DNA of 64,000 nucleotides, from NCBI RefSeq assembly GCF_014650695.1, contig NZ_BMVL01000014.1:1-64000 (forward strand), read 5' to 3'. This document shows, one piece after another, positions 8,601 through 17,302 of this stretch. The stretch's first letter is position 1; each line of letters starts with the position of its first letter. The notes under the pieces are model-generated. The model had not been told where the DNA came from. It was given only the letters and a program-made list of their open reading frames with translations, and ran no database searches. The stretch comes from Streptomyces avidinii. Its GTDB lineage: Bacteria; Actinomycetota; Actinomycetes; Streptomycetales; Streptomycetaceae. The position numbers were made by a program, and so were the translations under genes.

Positions 8601-9146
8601 GTGATCGCCCTGGTACCTCTGGCGGCTGAGGAGATTCAGAATCCCCTCATCCCGCCGATCCCCGAGCTCGTCATCGGTCTGATGGCCTTCGCCATCGTCT
8701 TCGGCTTCTTCGCGTGGAAGTTCCTCCCGGCCATCAACAAGGTCCTGGAAGAGCGTCGCGAGGCCATCGAAGGCGGTATGGAGGCGGCCGAGGAGGCCCG
8801 GACCGAGGCTCAGAGCGTCCTGGAGCAGTACAGGGCCCAGCTCGCCGAGGCTCGGCACGAGGCCGCGCGCCTGCGCCAGGAAGCGCTGGAGCAGGGCACT
8901 GCGCTCAAGGAAGAACTGCGCGCAGAGGGCCAGCGGCAGCGTGAGGAGATCATCGCTGCCGGTCACGCCCAGATCGCGGCCGACCGCAAGGCCGCGTCCC
9001 AGGCGCTGCGTCAGGACGTGGGCAAGCTCGCCACCGACCTGGCCGGCAAGCTCGTCGGCGAGTCCCTCGAGGACCACGCCCGGCAGAGCCGCACCATCGA
9101 CCGCTTCCTCAGCGAGCTTGAGGAGAAGGCCGAGGCGGCCCGATGA
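8601..9146 (+). CDS. atpF: F1Fo ATP synthase subunit b
   Basis: Peripheral stalk subunit: one N-terminal membrane helix (LVIGLMAFAIVFGFFAWKFL), then a long charged coiled coil that binds subunit delta and F1. It has 181 residues. GTG 8601 is preceded by GGAAGG with seven bases spacing. Its stop overlaps the start of atpH (ATG at 9143), which implies coupled translation. Confidence 0.97.
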   Translation: MIALVPLAAEEIQNPLIPPIPELVIGLMAFAIVFGFFAWKFLPAINKVLEERREAIEGGMEAAEEARTEAQSVLEQYRAQLAEARHEAARLRQEALEQGTALKEELRAEGQRQREEIIAAGHAQIAADRKAASQALRQDVGKLATDLAGKLVGESLEDHARQSRTIDRFLSELEEKAEAAR

Positions 9147-9958
9147 ACGGAGCGAGCCGCGAGGCGCTGGCCTCCGCGCGTGAGCGTCTCGACGCGCTGA
9201 CGGACAACACGTCCGTCGACGCGACGAAGCTCGCCGGTGAGCTGGCTGCCGTCACCGCGCTGCTCGACCGTGAGGTCTCGCTGCGTCGGGTCGTCACGGA
9301 CCCGGCGCAGTCCGGCGAGGCCAAGGCCGAGCTGGCTGCTCGGCTGCTCGGCGGACAGGTCGGCGGGGAGACCCTCGACCTGGTGTCCGGCATGGTCCGG
9401 TCCCGTTGGTCGCAGTCCCGCGACCTGGTGGACTCGCTGGAGGAGCTGGCGGCCACCGCCGACCTCACGGCGGCCCAGCAGGCGGGTGCGCTCGACAACG
9501 TCGAGGACGAGATCTTCCGCTTCGGCAGGATCGTCTCGTCGAGCACCGAGCTGCGTTCGGCGCTGACCGACCGCGCGGCGACTGCCTCCGCCAAGAGCGG
9601 GCTGCTGCGCAGCCTGCTCGGAGGCAAGGCGAACGCCGTCACCGAGCGCCTGGTGGTCCGTCTTGTCACGCAGCCGCGTGGACGTAGCCTGGAGTCGGGA
9701 CTCGAGTCCCTTTCCAAGCTCGCCGCCGAGCGCCGTGACCGCATGGTCGCCACCGTGACCAGCGCGGTTCCGCTCAGCGACGTGCAGAAGGCGCGTCTCG
9801 GTGCGGTGCTGGCCAAGCTGTACGGCCGCCAGATGCACCTGAACCTCGACGTGGACCCCGAGGTCCTCGGCGGGATCTCGGTGCGAGTCGGCGACGAGGT
9901 CATCGACGGCACCATCGCGGACCGCCTCGCAGAGGCGTCGCGCCGCATGGCCGGCTGA
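9143..9958 (+). CDS. atpH: F1Fo ATP synthase subunit delta
   Basis: Peripheral stalk protein linking subunit b to the top of F1. At 271 residues it is longer than the roughly 180-residue delta of E. coli; actinobacterial delta subunits are typically extended at the N-terminus. The C-terminal block VATVTSAVPLSD...LYGRQMHLNLDVDPEVLGGISVRVGDEVIDGT is the conserved OSCP/delta signature region. It overlaps atpF by four bases. Confidence 0.96.
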   Translation: MNGASREALASARERLDALTDNTSVDATKLAGELAAVTALLDREVSLRRVVTDPAQSGEAKAELAARLLGGQVGGETLDLVSGMVRSRWSQSRDLVDSLEELAATADLTAAQQAGALDNVEDEIFRFGRIVSSSTELRSALTDRAATASAKSGLLRSLLGGKANAVTERLVVRLVTQPRGRSLESGLESLSKLAAERRDRMVATVTSAVPLSDVQKARLGAVLAKLYGRQMHLNLDVDPEVLGGISVRVGDEVIDGTIADRLAEASRRMAG

Positions 9959-9989
9959 CCAGCCACCAATAGAACAAAAGCATTCCTAG

Positions 9990-10043
9990 CGGCCCGGTTG
10001 GGCCGTGCAGAACTTGCAGAAGATTCCTGGGGGTCGCCCCCAG
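9990..10043 (+). other. Two hairpins in the atpH-atpA gap
   Basis: CGGCCC (9990-9995) pairs with GGGCCG (10000-10005), and CTGGGGG (10027-10033) pairs with CCCCCAG (10037-10043) around a three-base loop. No T run follows, so they may be mRNA processing or stability elements in the 130-base gap before atpA rather than terminators. Confidence 0.4.
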
Positions 10044-10088
10044 ACCCCTAAGAAGCTTCAGGCCCAACAAGGAGAGCAGGGAACCCAG

Positions 10089-11684
10089 ATGGCGGAGCTC
10101 ACGATCCGGCCGGAGGAGATCCGGGACGCACTGGATAACTTTGTCCAGTCGTACCAGCCGGACGCGGCCTCGCGCGAGGAGGTCGGAACGGTAAGCGTTG
10201 CCGGCGACGGCATCGCAAAGGTGGAGGGCCTGCCCTCCGCCATGGCGAACGAGCTGCTGAAGTTCGAGGACGGCACCCTCGGTCTCGCCCTCAACCTCGA
10301 GGAGCGCGAGATCGGTGCGGTCGTCCTCGGCGAGTTCAGCGGTATCGAGGAGGGTCAGCCGGTGCAGCGCACCGGTGAGGTGCTCTCCGTCGGCGTCGGC
10401 GAGGGCTACCTCGGCCGCGTCGTCGACCCGCTCGGCAACCCGATCGACGGTCTCGGCGAGATCGCGACCGAAGGCCGCCGCGCCCTCGAGCTGCAGGCGC
10501 CCGGCGTCATGATCCGCAAGTCGGTCCACGAGCCGATGCAGACCGGCTACAAGGCCATCGACGCCATGGTGCCCGTCGGCCGTGGCCAGCGTCAGCTGAT
10601 CATCGGTGACCGCCAGACCGGCAAGACCGCGCTGGCCGTCGACACGATCATCAACCAGCGCGACAACTGGCGCTCGGGCGACGTGAACAAGCAGGTTCGC
10701 TGCATCTACGTCGCCATCGGCCAGAAGGGCTCGACCATCGCGTCCGTTCGCGGCGCCCTGGAAGACGCCGGCGCGCTCGAGTACACGACGATCGTCGCCG
10801 CCCCGGCCTCCGACCCGGCCGGCTTCAAGTACCTGGCGCCGTACACCGGTTCCGCCATCGGCCAGCACTGGATGTACGCCGGCAAGCACGTCCTGATCAT
10901 CTTCGACGACCTGTCGAAGCAGGCCGACGCCTACCGCGCCGTGTCGCTGCTGCTGCGCCGCCCGCCGGGCCGTGAGGCCTACCCGGGTGACGTCTTCTAC
11001 CTGCACTCCCGTCTGCTGGAGCGCTGCGCCAAGCTCTCCGACGACATGGGTGCCGGTTCGATGACCGGTCTGCCGATCGTCGAGACCAAGGCGAACGACG
11101 TGTCGGCGTTCATCCCGACCAACGTCATCTCCATCACCGACGGCCAGTGCTTCCTGGAGTCCGACCTGTTCAACGCGGGCCAGCGCCCGGCGCTGAACGT
11201 CGGTATCTCGGTCTCCCGCGTCGGTGGCTCCGCCCAGCACAAGGCCATGAAGCAGGTTTCCGGCCGTCTGCGCCTGGACCTCGCCCAGTACCGTGAGCTG
11301 GAGGCGTTCGCCGCCTTCGGTTCCGACCTGGACGCCGCTTCGAAGGCTTCGCTGGAGCGCGGCAAGCGCCTGGTCGAGCTGCTGAAGCAGGGCCAGTACC
11401 AGCCGATGCCCGTCGAGGAGCAGGTCGTCTCCGTCTGGGCCGGCACCACCGGCAAGATGGACGATGTCCCGGTCAACGACATCCGTCGCTTCGAGTCGGA
11501 GCTGCTGGAGCACCTGCGCCGCGAGCGCAAGGACCTCCTCACCTCCATCGCCGACGGCGGCAAGATGTCGGACGACACCCTGTCCTCCATCGCCGACGCC
11601 ATCACCGGCTTCAAGCGCCAGTTCGAGACCTCGGACGGCAAGCTCCTGGGCGAGGACGCACCGGCCGTCAACGTCTCCAAGTGA
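10089..11684 (+). CDS. atpA: F1Fo ATP synthase subunit alpha
   Basis: Non-catalytic nucleotide-binding subunit of the alpha3beta3 head, 531 residues. The Walker A motif GDRQTGKT falls at about 173-180 and the Walker B region reads LIIFDDLSKQADAYR. The N-terminal beta-barrel and C-terminal helical domains have the usual length. I chose ATG 10089 (MAELTIRPEEI, the actinobacterial start) with GGAGAG upstream. A longer frame back to 10005 is only the leader. Confidence 0.98.
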   Translation: MAELTIRPEEIRDALDNFVQSYQPDAASREEVGTVSVAGDGIAKVEGLPSAMANELLKFEDGTLGLALNLEEREIGAVVLGEFSGIEEGQPVQRTGEVLSVGVGEGYLGRVVDPLGNPIDGLGEIATEGRRALELQAPGVMIRKSVHEPMQTGYKAIDAMVPVGRGQRQLIIGDRQTGKTALAVDTIINQRDNWRSGDVNKQVRCIYVAIGQKGSTIASVRGALEDAGALEYTTIVAAPASDPAGFKYLAPYTGSAIGQHWMYAGKHVLIIFDDLSKQADAYRAVSLLLRRPPGREAYPGDVFYLHSRLLERCAKLSDDMGAGSMTGLPIVETKANDVSAFIPTNVISITDGQCFLESDLFNAGQRPALNVGISVSRVGGSAQHKAMKQVSGRLRLDLAQYRELEAFAAFGSDLDAASKASLERGKRLVELLKQGQYQPMPVEEQVVSVWAGTTGKMDDVPVNDIRRFESELLEHLRRERKDLLTSIADGGKMSDDTLSSIADAITGFKRQFETSDGKLLGEDAPAVNVSK

Positions 11685-11704
11685 CGACGGAAGGGACCTG
11701 ACTC

Positions 11705-12622
11705 ATGGGAGCGCAGCTCCGGGTCTACAAGCGTCGCATCCGTGCCATCACGGCGACCAAGAAGATCACCAAGGCGATGGAGATGATCGCCGCCTCGCGC
11801 ATCGTCAAGGCGCAGCGCAAGGTGGCGGCTTCGATGCCGTACGCGACCGAGCTCACCCGTGCGGTGACCGCGGTGGCGACCGGTTCGAACACCAAGCACG
11901 CCCTGACGACCGAGGCCGAGCAGCCGACCCGTGCCGCGATCCTGCTCATCACGAGCGACCGCGGTCTGGCCGGCGGCTACTCCTCGAACGCCATCAAGCA
12001 GGCGGAGCGGCTCACCGAGCGGCTGCGCGCTGAGGGCAAGGAGGTCGACACGTACATCGTCGGCCGCAAGGGTGTCGCCTACTTCGGGTTCCGCGAGCGC
12101 AAGGTCGCGGATTCGTGGACCGGCTTCACCGACAGCCCGGCCTACGACGACGCCAAGCGCGTCGCCGGACCGCTGATCGAGGCCATCCAGCTGGACACGG
12201 CCGAGGGCGGCGTCGACGAGCTGCACGTCGTCTACACGGAATTCGTGTCGATGATGACGCAGAACGCGGTCGACGGCCGGATGCTGCCGCTCAGCCTCGA
12301 CAAGGCAGAGGAGGAGACCGGCGCGAAGGGCGAGATCCTTCCGCTGTTCGACTTCGAGCCGTCGGCGGAGGACGTCCTCGACGCCCTTCTGCCGCGCTAC
12401 GTCGAGAGCCGTATCTACAACGCACTGCTGCAGTCGGCCGCTTCCGAGCACGCCGCCCGCCGCCGCGCGATGAAGTCGGCGACCGACAACGCCGGAGACC
12501 TCATCAAGAGCCTCTCCCGGCTTGCCAACGCGGCCCGCCAGGCCGAAATCACCCAGGAAATCAGCGAGATCGTCGGTGGCGCGAGCGCCATGGCTGACGC
12601 GACCGCGGGGAGTGACAAGTAA
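11705..12622 (+). CDS. atpG: F1Fo ATP synthase subunit gamma
   Basis: Central rotor shaft, 305 residues. The conserved N-terminal helix MGAQLRVYKRRIRAITATKKITKAMEMIA and the C-terminal helix ARQAEITQEISEIVGGA form the coiled coil inside the alpha3beta3 ring. TSDRGLAGGYSSN is the other family signature. Its stop overlaps the atpD start in a TAATG arrangement. Confidence 0.98.
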   Translation: MGAQLRVYKRRIRAITATKKITKAMEMIAASRIVKAQRKVAASMPYATELTRAVTAVATGSNTKHALTTEAEQPTRAAILLITSDRGLAGGYSSNAIKQAERLTERLRAEGKEVDTYIVGRKGVAYFGFRERKVADSWTGFTDSPAYDDAKRVAGPLIEAIQLDTAEGGVDELHVVYTEFVSMMTQNAVDGRMLPLSLDKAEEETGAKGEILPLFDFEPSAEDVLDALLPRYVESRIYNALLQSAASEHAARRRAMKSATDNAGDLIKSLSRLANAARQAEITQEISEIVGGASAMADATAGSDK

Positions 12623-14064
12623 TGACGACCACTGTTGAGACGGCCGCCGCCACGGGCCGCGTCGCCCGGGTCATCGGCCCGGTCGTCGACGTGGAGTTCC
12701 CCGTCGACGCCATGCCCGAGATCTACAACGCCCTCAAGGTCCAGGTCGCCGACCCGGCCGAGGACGGCGCGCTGAAGACCCTGACCCTTGAGGTCGCGCA
12801 GCACCTGGGTGACGGCCTCGTCCGTACCATCTCGATGCAGCCGACCGACGGTCTGGTCCGCCAGGCCCCGGTGACCGACACGGGCGAGGGCATCACCGTC
12901 CCCGTCGGTGACTTCACCAAGGGCAAGGTGTTCAACACCCTCGGTGAGGTGCTGAACTACCCGGAGGAGAACGCCAACGTCACCGAGCGCTGGCCGATCC
13001 ACCGCAAGGCCCCTCGCTTCGACGAGCTCGAGTCGAAGACCGAGATGTTCGAGACCGGCGTCAAGGTCATCGACCTTCTCACCCCGTACGTCAAGGGTGG
13101 AAAGATCGGTCTGTTCGGTGGTGCCGGTGTCGGCAAGACCGTTCTGATCCAGGAAATGATCTACCGCGTCGCCAACAACCACGACGGTGTGTCGGTCTTC
13201 GCGGGCGTCGGTGAGCGTACCCGTGAGGGCAACGACCTCATCGAGGAAATGGCCGAGTCCGGCGTCATCGACAAGACGGCGCTTGTCTTCGGTCAGATGG
13301 ACGAGCCCCCGGGCACCCGTCTTCGCGTCGCGCTTGCCGGTCTGACCATGGCGGAGTACTTCCGCGATGTGCAGAAGCAGGACGTGCTCTTCTTCATCGA
13401 CAACATCTTCCGTTACACCCAGGCCGGTTCGGAGGTGTCGACCCTTCTGGGCCGCATGCCGTCCGCCGTGGGTTACCAGCCGAACCTGGCTGACGAGATG
13501 GGTCTGCTGCAGGAGCGCATCACCTCGACCCGCGGTCACTCGATCACCTCGATGCAGGCGATCTACGTCCCCGCGGACGACCTGACCGACCCGGCGCCGG
13601 CCACCACCTTCGCCCACCTCGACGCGACGACGGTTCTTTCCCGTCCGATCTCCGAGAAGGGCATCTACCCGGCCGTGGACCCGCTGGACTCGACGTCCCG
13701 CATCCTCGACCCGCGGTACATCGCGGCGGACCACTACGCCACGGCGATGCGCGTCAAGGGGATCCTGCAGAAGTACAAGGACCTCCAGGACATCATCGCG
13801 ATCCTCGGTATCGACGAGCTGGGCGAGGAGGACAAGCTCGTTGTCCACCGTGCCCGTCGTGTCGAGCGCTTCCTGTCGCAGAACACCCACGTCGCCAAGC
13901 AGTTCACCGGCGTGGACGGTTCGGACGTTCCGCTCGACGAGTCGATCGTCGCCTTCAACGCGATCTGCGACGGCGACTACGACCACTTCCCCGAGCAGGC
14001 GTTCTTCCTGTGCGGTGGCATCGAGGACCTGAAGGCCAACGCCAAGGAGCTGGGCGTCTCCTGA
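12622..14064 (+). CDS. atpD: F1Fo ATP synthase subunit beta
   Basis: Catalytic subunit, 480 residues. It has a Walker A motif GGAGVGKT in the middle third, GERTREGNDL with the catalytic glutamate, FIDNIFRYTQAGSEVS, and the DELSEED-like loop here reading DELGEED. It starts at ATG 12622, overlapping the atpG stop codon by one base, which implies translational coupling. Confidence 0.98.
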   Translation: MTTTVETAAATGRVARVIGPVVDVEFPVDAMPEIYNALKVQVADPAEDGALKTLTLEVAQHLGDGLVRTISMQPTDGLVRQAPVTDTGEGITVPVGDFTKGKVFNTLGEVLNYPEENANVTERWPIHRKAPRFDELESKTEMFETGVKVIDLLTPYVKGGKIGLFGGAGVGKTVLIQEMIYRVANNHDGVSVFAGVGERTREGNDLIEEMAESGVIDKTALVFGQMDEPPGTRLRVALAGLTMAEYFRDVQKQDVLFFIDNIFRYTQAGSEVSTLLGRMPSAVGYQPNLADEMGLLQERITSTRGHSITSMQAIYVPADDLTDPAPATTFAHLDATTVLSRPISEKGIYPAVDPLDSTSRILDPRYIAADHYATAMRVKGILQKYKDLQDIIAILGIDELGEEDKLVVHRARRVERFLSQNTHVAKQFTGVDGSDVPLDESIVAFNAICDGDYDHFPEQAFFLCGGIEDLKANAKELGVS

Positions 14065-14070
14065 TCCGGC

Positions 14071-14210
14071 GCGCCCCGCGAGGGGCGCATCCGGTTCGCA
14101 GGCCGCCGTCGAACGCTGACAGTGTCTGCAGACGGAGAGGGGCGGGTAGGTCCGTCCCTCTCCCCACGCCCATTAGAATTTGACCCAACACCCGGCCGAC
14201 CCGCCGGGTG
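14071..14210 (+). other. Hairpin-rich atpD-atpC gap with possible internal promoter
   Basis: Three hairpins occupy the gap: GCGCCCC/GGGGCGC (14071-14088), GGAGAGGG/CCCTCTCC (14134-14163) and CACCCGGC/GCCGGGTG (14189-14210). Between the last two, TAGAAT at 14174-14179 is a good -10 hexamer but has no clear -35. The last hairpin ends just upstream of the atpC ribosome site GAGGAG and may influence its translation. Confidence 0.35.
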
Positions 14211-14228
14211 GTGACCCGAGGAGCCACC

Positions 14229-14600
14229 TTGGCTGCTGAGCTGCACGTCGAGCTGGTCGCGGCGGACCGCAATGTCTGGTCCGGCGAGGCCACCCTTGTT
14301 GTCGCCCGCACCACGTCCGGCGACATCGGCGTCATGCCCGGTCACCAGCCGCTTCTCGGTGTGCTGGAATCGGGCCCGGTGACCATCCGCACCAGCGAGG
14401 GCAACACTGTCGTCGCCGCGGTGCACGGCGGTTTCATCTCGTTCGCGGACAACAAGCTGTCCCTGCTGACCGAGATCGCCGAGCTCGCGGACGAGATTGA
14501 TGTCCAGCGTGCGGAGCGGGCACTGGAGCGCGCGAAGGCGGAGGCGGACGCCGTCGCCGAGCGTCGCGCTGATGTCCGGCTGCGCGCCGTAACGGGCTGA
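14229..14600 (+). CDS. atpC: F1Fo ATP synthase subunit epsilon
   Basis: Epsilon subunit of the rotor, 123 residues, which couples gamma to the c-ring and can inhibit hydrolysis through its C-terminal helices. The N-terminal beta sandwich reads LHVELVAADRNVWSGEA and GDIGVMPGHQPLLGVL; the C-terminal helical hairpin is rich in RAERALERAKAEADAVAERR. TTG 14229 fits best because CGAGGAG lies five bases upstream and it gives the family N-terminus MAAELHVEL; an in-frame GTG at 14208 is the alternative. Confidence 0.96.
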   Translation: MAAELHVELVAADRNVWSGEATLVVARTTSGDIGVMPGHQPLLGVLESGPVTIRTSEGNTVVAAVHGGFISFADNKLSLLTEIAELADEIDVQRAERALERAKAEADAVAERRADVRLRAVTG

Positions 14601-14658
14601 ATGCCCGTCGGAGTTTGATCGCTTGAGTCCCGGGGGGCGACCGCCGGGACGCAGCAGA

Positions 14659-14708
14659 CCTCAGCCGCGGTCCGTGCTGGAATTTTCCAGACCGGGTCGC
14701 GGCTGAGG
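14659..14708 (+). terminator. Terminator of the atp operon
   Basis: CCTCAGCCGCG at 14659-14669 pairs perfectly with CGCGGCTGAGG at 14698-14708, and a smaller stem CTGGA/TCCAG lies inside the loop. A run of six T residues follows near 14722. Confidence 0.75.
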
Positions 14709-14763
14709 CGATGCAGGTCCGTTTTTTCTCATGCGTATTCGATGAGCGAGGAGGTCGGTGAAG

Positions 14764-15210
14764 ATGCTCCTCGCTCTGCTTGTGAGCGGCCTGGTCGTAA
14801 CCCTGGTGGTGATCGGGCTGTTCGTGTTCGGGCTGCGCCGCAGACTCATCCAGCGGTCCGGCGGCACCTTCGACTGCAGCATGCGCTGGGGGGTGTCGGA
14901 GGAGCCCGACATCTCCGGCAAGGGCTGGGTGTACGGGGTCGCGCGCTACAGCGGTGACCGGATCGAGTGGTTCCGGGTGTTCTCGTACTCCCCGCGTCCG
15001 CGCCGGCTGCTGGAGCGGTCCTCCATCGAGGTCGTCGCCCGCCGCGCTCCGGAGGGCGAGGAGGAGCTGGCCCTGCTCTCCGACGCCGTCGTGCTCGGCT
15101 GTCTCCACCGGGGGACGCGCCTGGAGCTGGCGATGAGCGAGGATGCGCTGACGGGCTTCCTGGCCTGGCTGGAGGCTGCGCCTCCCGGGCAACGGGTGAA
15201 TGTGGCCTGA
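14764..15210 (+). CDS. DUF2550 membrane-anchored protein
   Basis: A conserved actinobacterial protein of unknown function, normally found just after the atp operon. It has 148 residues. One N-terminal transmembrane helix (LLALLVSGLVVTLVVIGLFVFGL) is followed by a cytoplasmic beta-rich domain with RRLIQRSGGTFDCSMRWG, GKGWVYGVARYSGDRIEWFRVFSYS and RPRRLLERS. ATG 14764 is preferred because AGGAGG lies nine bases upstream; GTG 14758 is only three bases from it. Whether it affects ATP synthase is unknown. Confidence 0.85.
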   Translation: MLLALLVSGLVVTLVVIGLFVFGLRRRLIQRSGGTFDCSMRWGVSEEPDISGKGWVYGVARYSGDRIEWFRVFSYSPRPRRLLERSSIEVVARRAPEGEEELALLSDAVVLGCLHRGTRLELAMSEDALTGFLAWLEAAPPGQRVNVA

Positions 15211-15230
15211 AGATCCTTGCCGGACATGAA

Positions 15231-15270
15231 GAAGCCGGGGAGACGGGGGCGGACCCGTCTCCCCGGCTTC
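15231..15270. terminator. Bidirectional terminator between DUF2550 gene and chiC
   Basis: A perfect 17-base stem, GAAGCCGGGGAGACGGG (15231-15247) against its complement (15254-15270), loop of six. It sits between two converging genes and can serve both. Confidence 0.85.
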
Positions 15271-15277
15271 CGTCTTG

Positions 15278-17131
15278 TTACTGGAGCCCGGTGTGGACCG
15301 CGTTCGCGAGCTCACCGTTCGTGGTGTCGCCGCTGAACTCCCAGTAGAAGGCTCCCCTGAGGCCCTGCTGCTTGGCCCAGGTCATCTTCCCGGCGATGGT
15401 GGCGGGGGTGTCGTAGCTCCACCAGTTGCTGCCGCACTTCGCGTAGGCCGTGCCGGCGACGGTGCCGGTGGCCGGGCAGCTGGTCCTGAGCACCTTGTAG
15501 TCCTCGATGCCCTGCTCGTACGTGCCCGGCGCGGGGCCGGTGGCGGTACCGCCGGGGGCCGCCTGGGTGACTCCGGTCCAGCCGCGGCCGTAGAAGCCGA
15601 TGCCGAGGTTGAGCTTGGCGCCGGCGACGCCCTTGGCCTTGAGCTTGGCGATCGCGTCGGCCGAGTTGAAGCCGGCCTGCGGGATGCCGGCGTACGAGGT
15701 GAGCGGTGAGTGCGGGGCCGTCGGGCCCTGCGCCGCCCAGGCGCCGAAGAAGTCGTATGTCATGACGTTGTAGAAGTCGACGTACTGCGCGGCGCCGCCG
15801 TAGTCGGCCGCGTCGATCTTGCCGCCGCTGGAGGCGTCGGCGGTGATGGCGGCGGTGACCAGGTTGTTCGCGCCGAACTTGGCCCGGGTCGCCTGCATCA
15901 GGTTCTTGAAGGCGGCCGCTCCGCTGGTGTCGCAGGACAGGCCGCAGGCGTTCGGGTACTCCCAGTCCAGGTCGATGCCGTCGAAGACGTCGGCCCAGCG
16001 CGGGTCCTCGACCAGGTTGTAGCAGGACTGGGCGAAGGCGGTCGGGTTGGCCGCGGCCTGCGGGAATCCGCCGGACCAGGTCCAGCCGCCGAAGGACCAG
16101 AGGACCTTGATGTTCGGGTACGCCTTCTTCAGCTTGCGCAGCTGGTTGAAGTTGCCGCGCAGCGGCTGGTCCCAGGTGTCGGCGACGCCGTCGACGCTCT
16201 GGTCGGCGGTGTAGGCCTTGTCGTAGTCGGCGTAGGCGTCACCGATGGTGCACTGGCCGTTCTGGACGTTGCCGAAGGCGTAGTTGATGTGGGTGATCTT
16301 GCCCGCGGTGCCCGAGGTGACCAGGTTCTTCACGTGGTAGTTGCGGCCGTAGACGCCCCAGTTGGTGAAGTAGCCGAGCTTGACCTTGCCGCCCGGGTCC
16401 GGGGGGACGACCCCGCCGGTCGTGGTGACCGTGGCGGAGCCGGAGGACGGGCCCGTCTGGTCGATGGTGTCGCGGGCGGTGACGCTGTAGGTGTACGTCG
16501 TGCCCTTGGTCAGGCCGGAGTCCGCGTAGCTCGTCCCGGTGACAGTGGCGATCCTGGCGGAGCCCCGGTAGACGTCGTAGTTCTTGACGCCCTTGTCGTC
16601 GGTGGCGGGGGTCCAGGTCAGGGTCAGTGCGGTGTCGGCGACGTTGCTCGCGGTGGGGGTGCCGGGAGCGGTGGGGGGATTGTCGCCGGGCTGGGTGCCG
16701 CCGTCGCAGGAGGCCCCGTTGATCTTGCAGCCGCTCGGGGCGCCGCCGCCGGCGCCGTTGAAGCCGAAGCTGGCGGTCGCGCCGGGGGCGAGCGTGCCGT
16801 TCCAGCCGAGGTTCTTGGCGGTCCAGTGGGTGCCCGAGCCGGTGACGGTGGCGTCCCAGGCCGAGGTGACCGAGGTGCCCGCCGGGTAGTCCCACTCCAC
16901 GGTCCAGCTGCTGAGGGTGGTGGTACCGGTGTTCTTCACCACCCACTTGCCCTCGAAGCCGGAGCCCCAGTCGGAGACCTTGGTGTACGTCGCCGTCGCG
17001 GACGCGGCTGCCTGGGCCGGGCCGGCCAGTGCGACGAGTCCGGTGACGGGCAGGGCGAGCGCGGCCACGACGGCCGCGACTCGGCTGAAGAACCGGGTGC
17101 GCCTGGTGCGGGGTGGGGATGCTGTGCTCAA
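15278..17131 (-). CDS. chiC: Secreted chitinase, CBM2-FnIII-GH18
   Basis: Extracellular hydrolase that degrades chitin. The 617-residue protein has an RRTRFF basic start and a hydrophobic signal peptide ending near AGPAQAAA. A CBM2-type chitin/cellulose-binding domain (TYTKVSDWGSGFEGKWVVKNTG, about 40-150) follows, then one fibronectin III domain (about 165-250). Last is a GH18 barrel containing the catalytic DGIDLDWEYP; the glutamate there is the acid/base. TTG 17131 is chosen because GGAGGA lies six bases upstream; a longer frame back to 17209 would bury the signal peptide. The domain order matches the Streptomyces chitinase of this locus. A two-component system lies upstream in the same orientation, and two DasR-like sites overlap the promoter, so induction by chitin breakdown products is expected. 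Confidence 0.95.
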   Translation of the reverse strand: MSTASPPRTRRTRFFSRVAAVVAALALPVTGLVALAGPAQAAASATATYTKVSDWGSGFEGKWVVKNTGTTTLSSWTVEWDYPAGTSVTSAWDATVTGSGTHWTAKNLGWNGTLAPGATASFGFNGAGGGAPSGCKINGASCDGGTQPGDNPPTAPGTPTASNVADTALTLTWTPATDDKGVKNYDVYRGSARIATVTGTSYADSGLTKGTTYTYSVTARDTIDQTGPSSGSATVTTTGGVVPPDPGGKVKLGYFTNWGVYGRNYHVKNLVTSGTAGKITHINYAFGNVQNGQCTIGDAYADYDKAYTADQSVDGVADTWDQPLRGNFNQLRKLKKAYPNIKVLWSFGGWTWSGGFPQAAANPTAFAQSCYNLVEDPRWADVFDGIDLDWEYPNACGLSCDTSGAAAFKNLMQATRAKFGANNLVTAAITADASSGGKIDAADYGGAAQYVDFYNVMTYDFFGAWAAQGPTAPHSPLTSYAGIPQAGFNSADAIAKLKAKGVAGAKLNLGIGFYGRGWTGVTQAAPGGTATGPAPGTYEQGIEDYKVLRTSCPATGTVAGTAYAKCGSNWWSYDTPATIAGKMTWAKQQGLRGAFYWEFSGDTTNGELANAVHTGLQ

Positions 17132-17245
17132 GGGTGATCCTCCGTAGGTCCGTCGCAGTCGTGGGGCCGACTGCGACATGGGGGTGGGACCTGCGCCGCC
17201 CGTGAGCACGCTTTGTCATGGCACGCTCACCACAGTGTTGCGGCG

Positions 17246-17287
17246 AGCGTAGAAAGGTCTGGACCAACCGTCAAGAGGTCCAGACCG
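17246..17287 (-). promoter_or_regulatory. chiC promoter with two DasR-like operators
   Basis: On the minus strand TTGACG (17269-17274) and TACGCT (17246-17251), spaced by exactly 17, form a strong vegetative-type promoter. AGGTCTGGACCA (17255-17266) fills the spacer and AGGTCCAGACCG (17276-17287) lies immediately upstream of -35. Both match the TGGTC-x-AGACC core of DasR sites and the 12-base direct repeats known from Streptomyces chitinase promoters. Repressor occupancy of the spacer would block RNA polymerase. Confidence 0.8.
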
Positions 17288-17302
17288 GTGCGCGGCCGCT
17301 GC

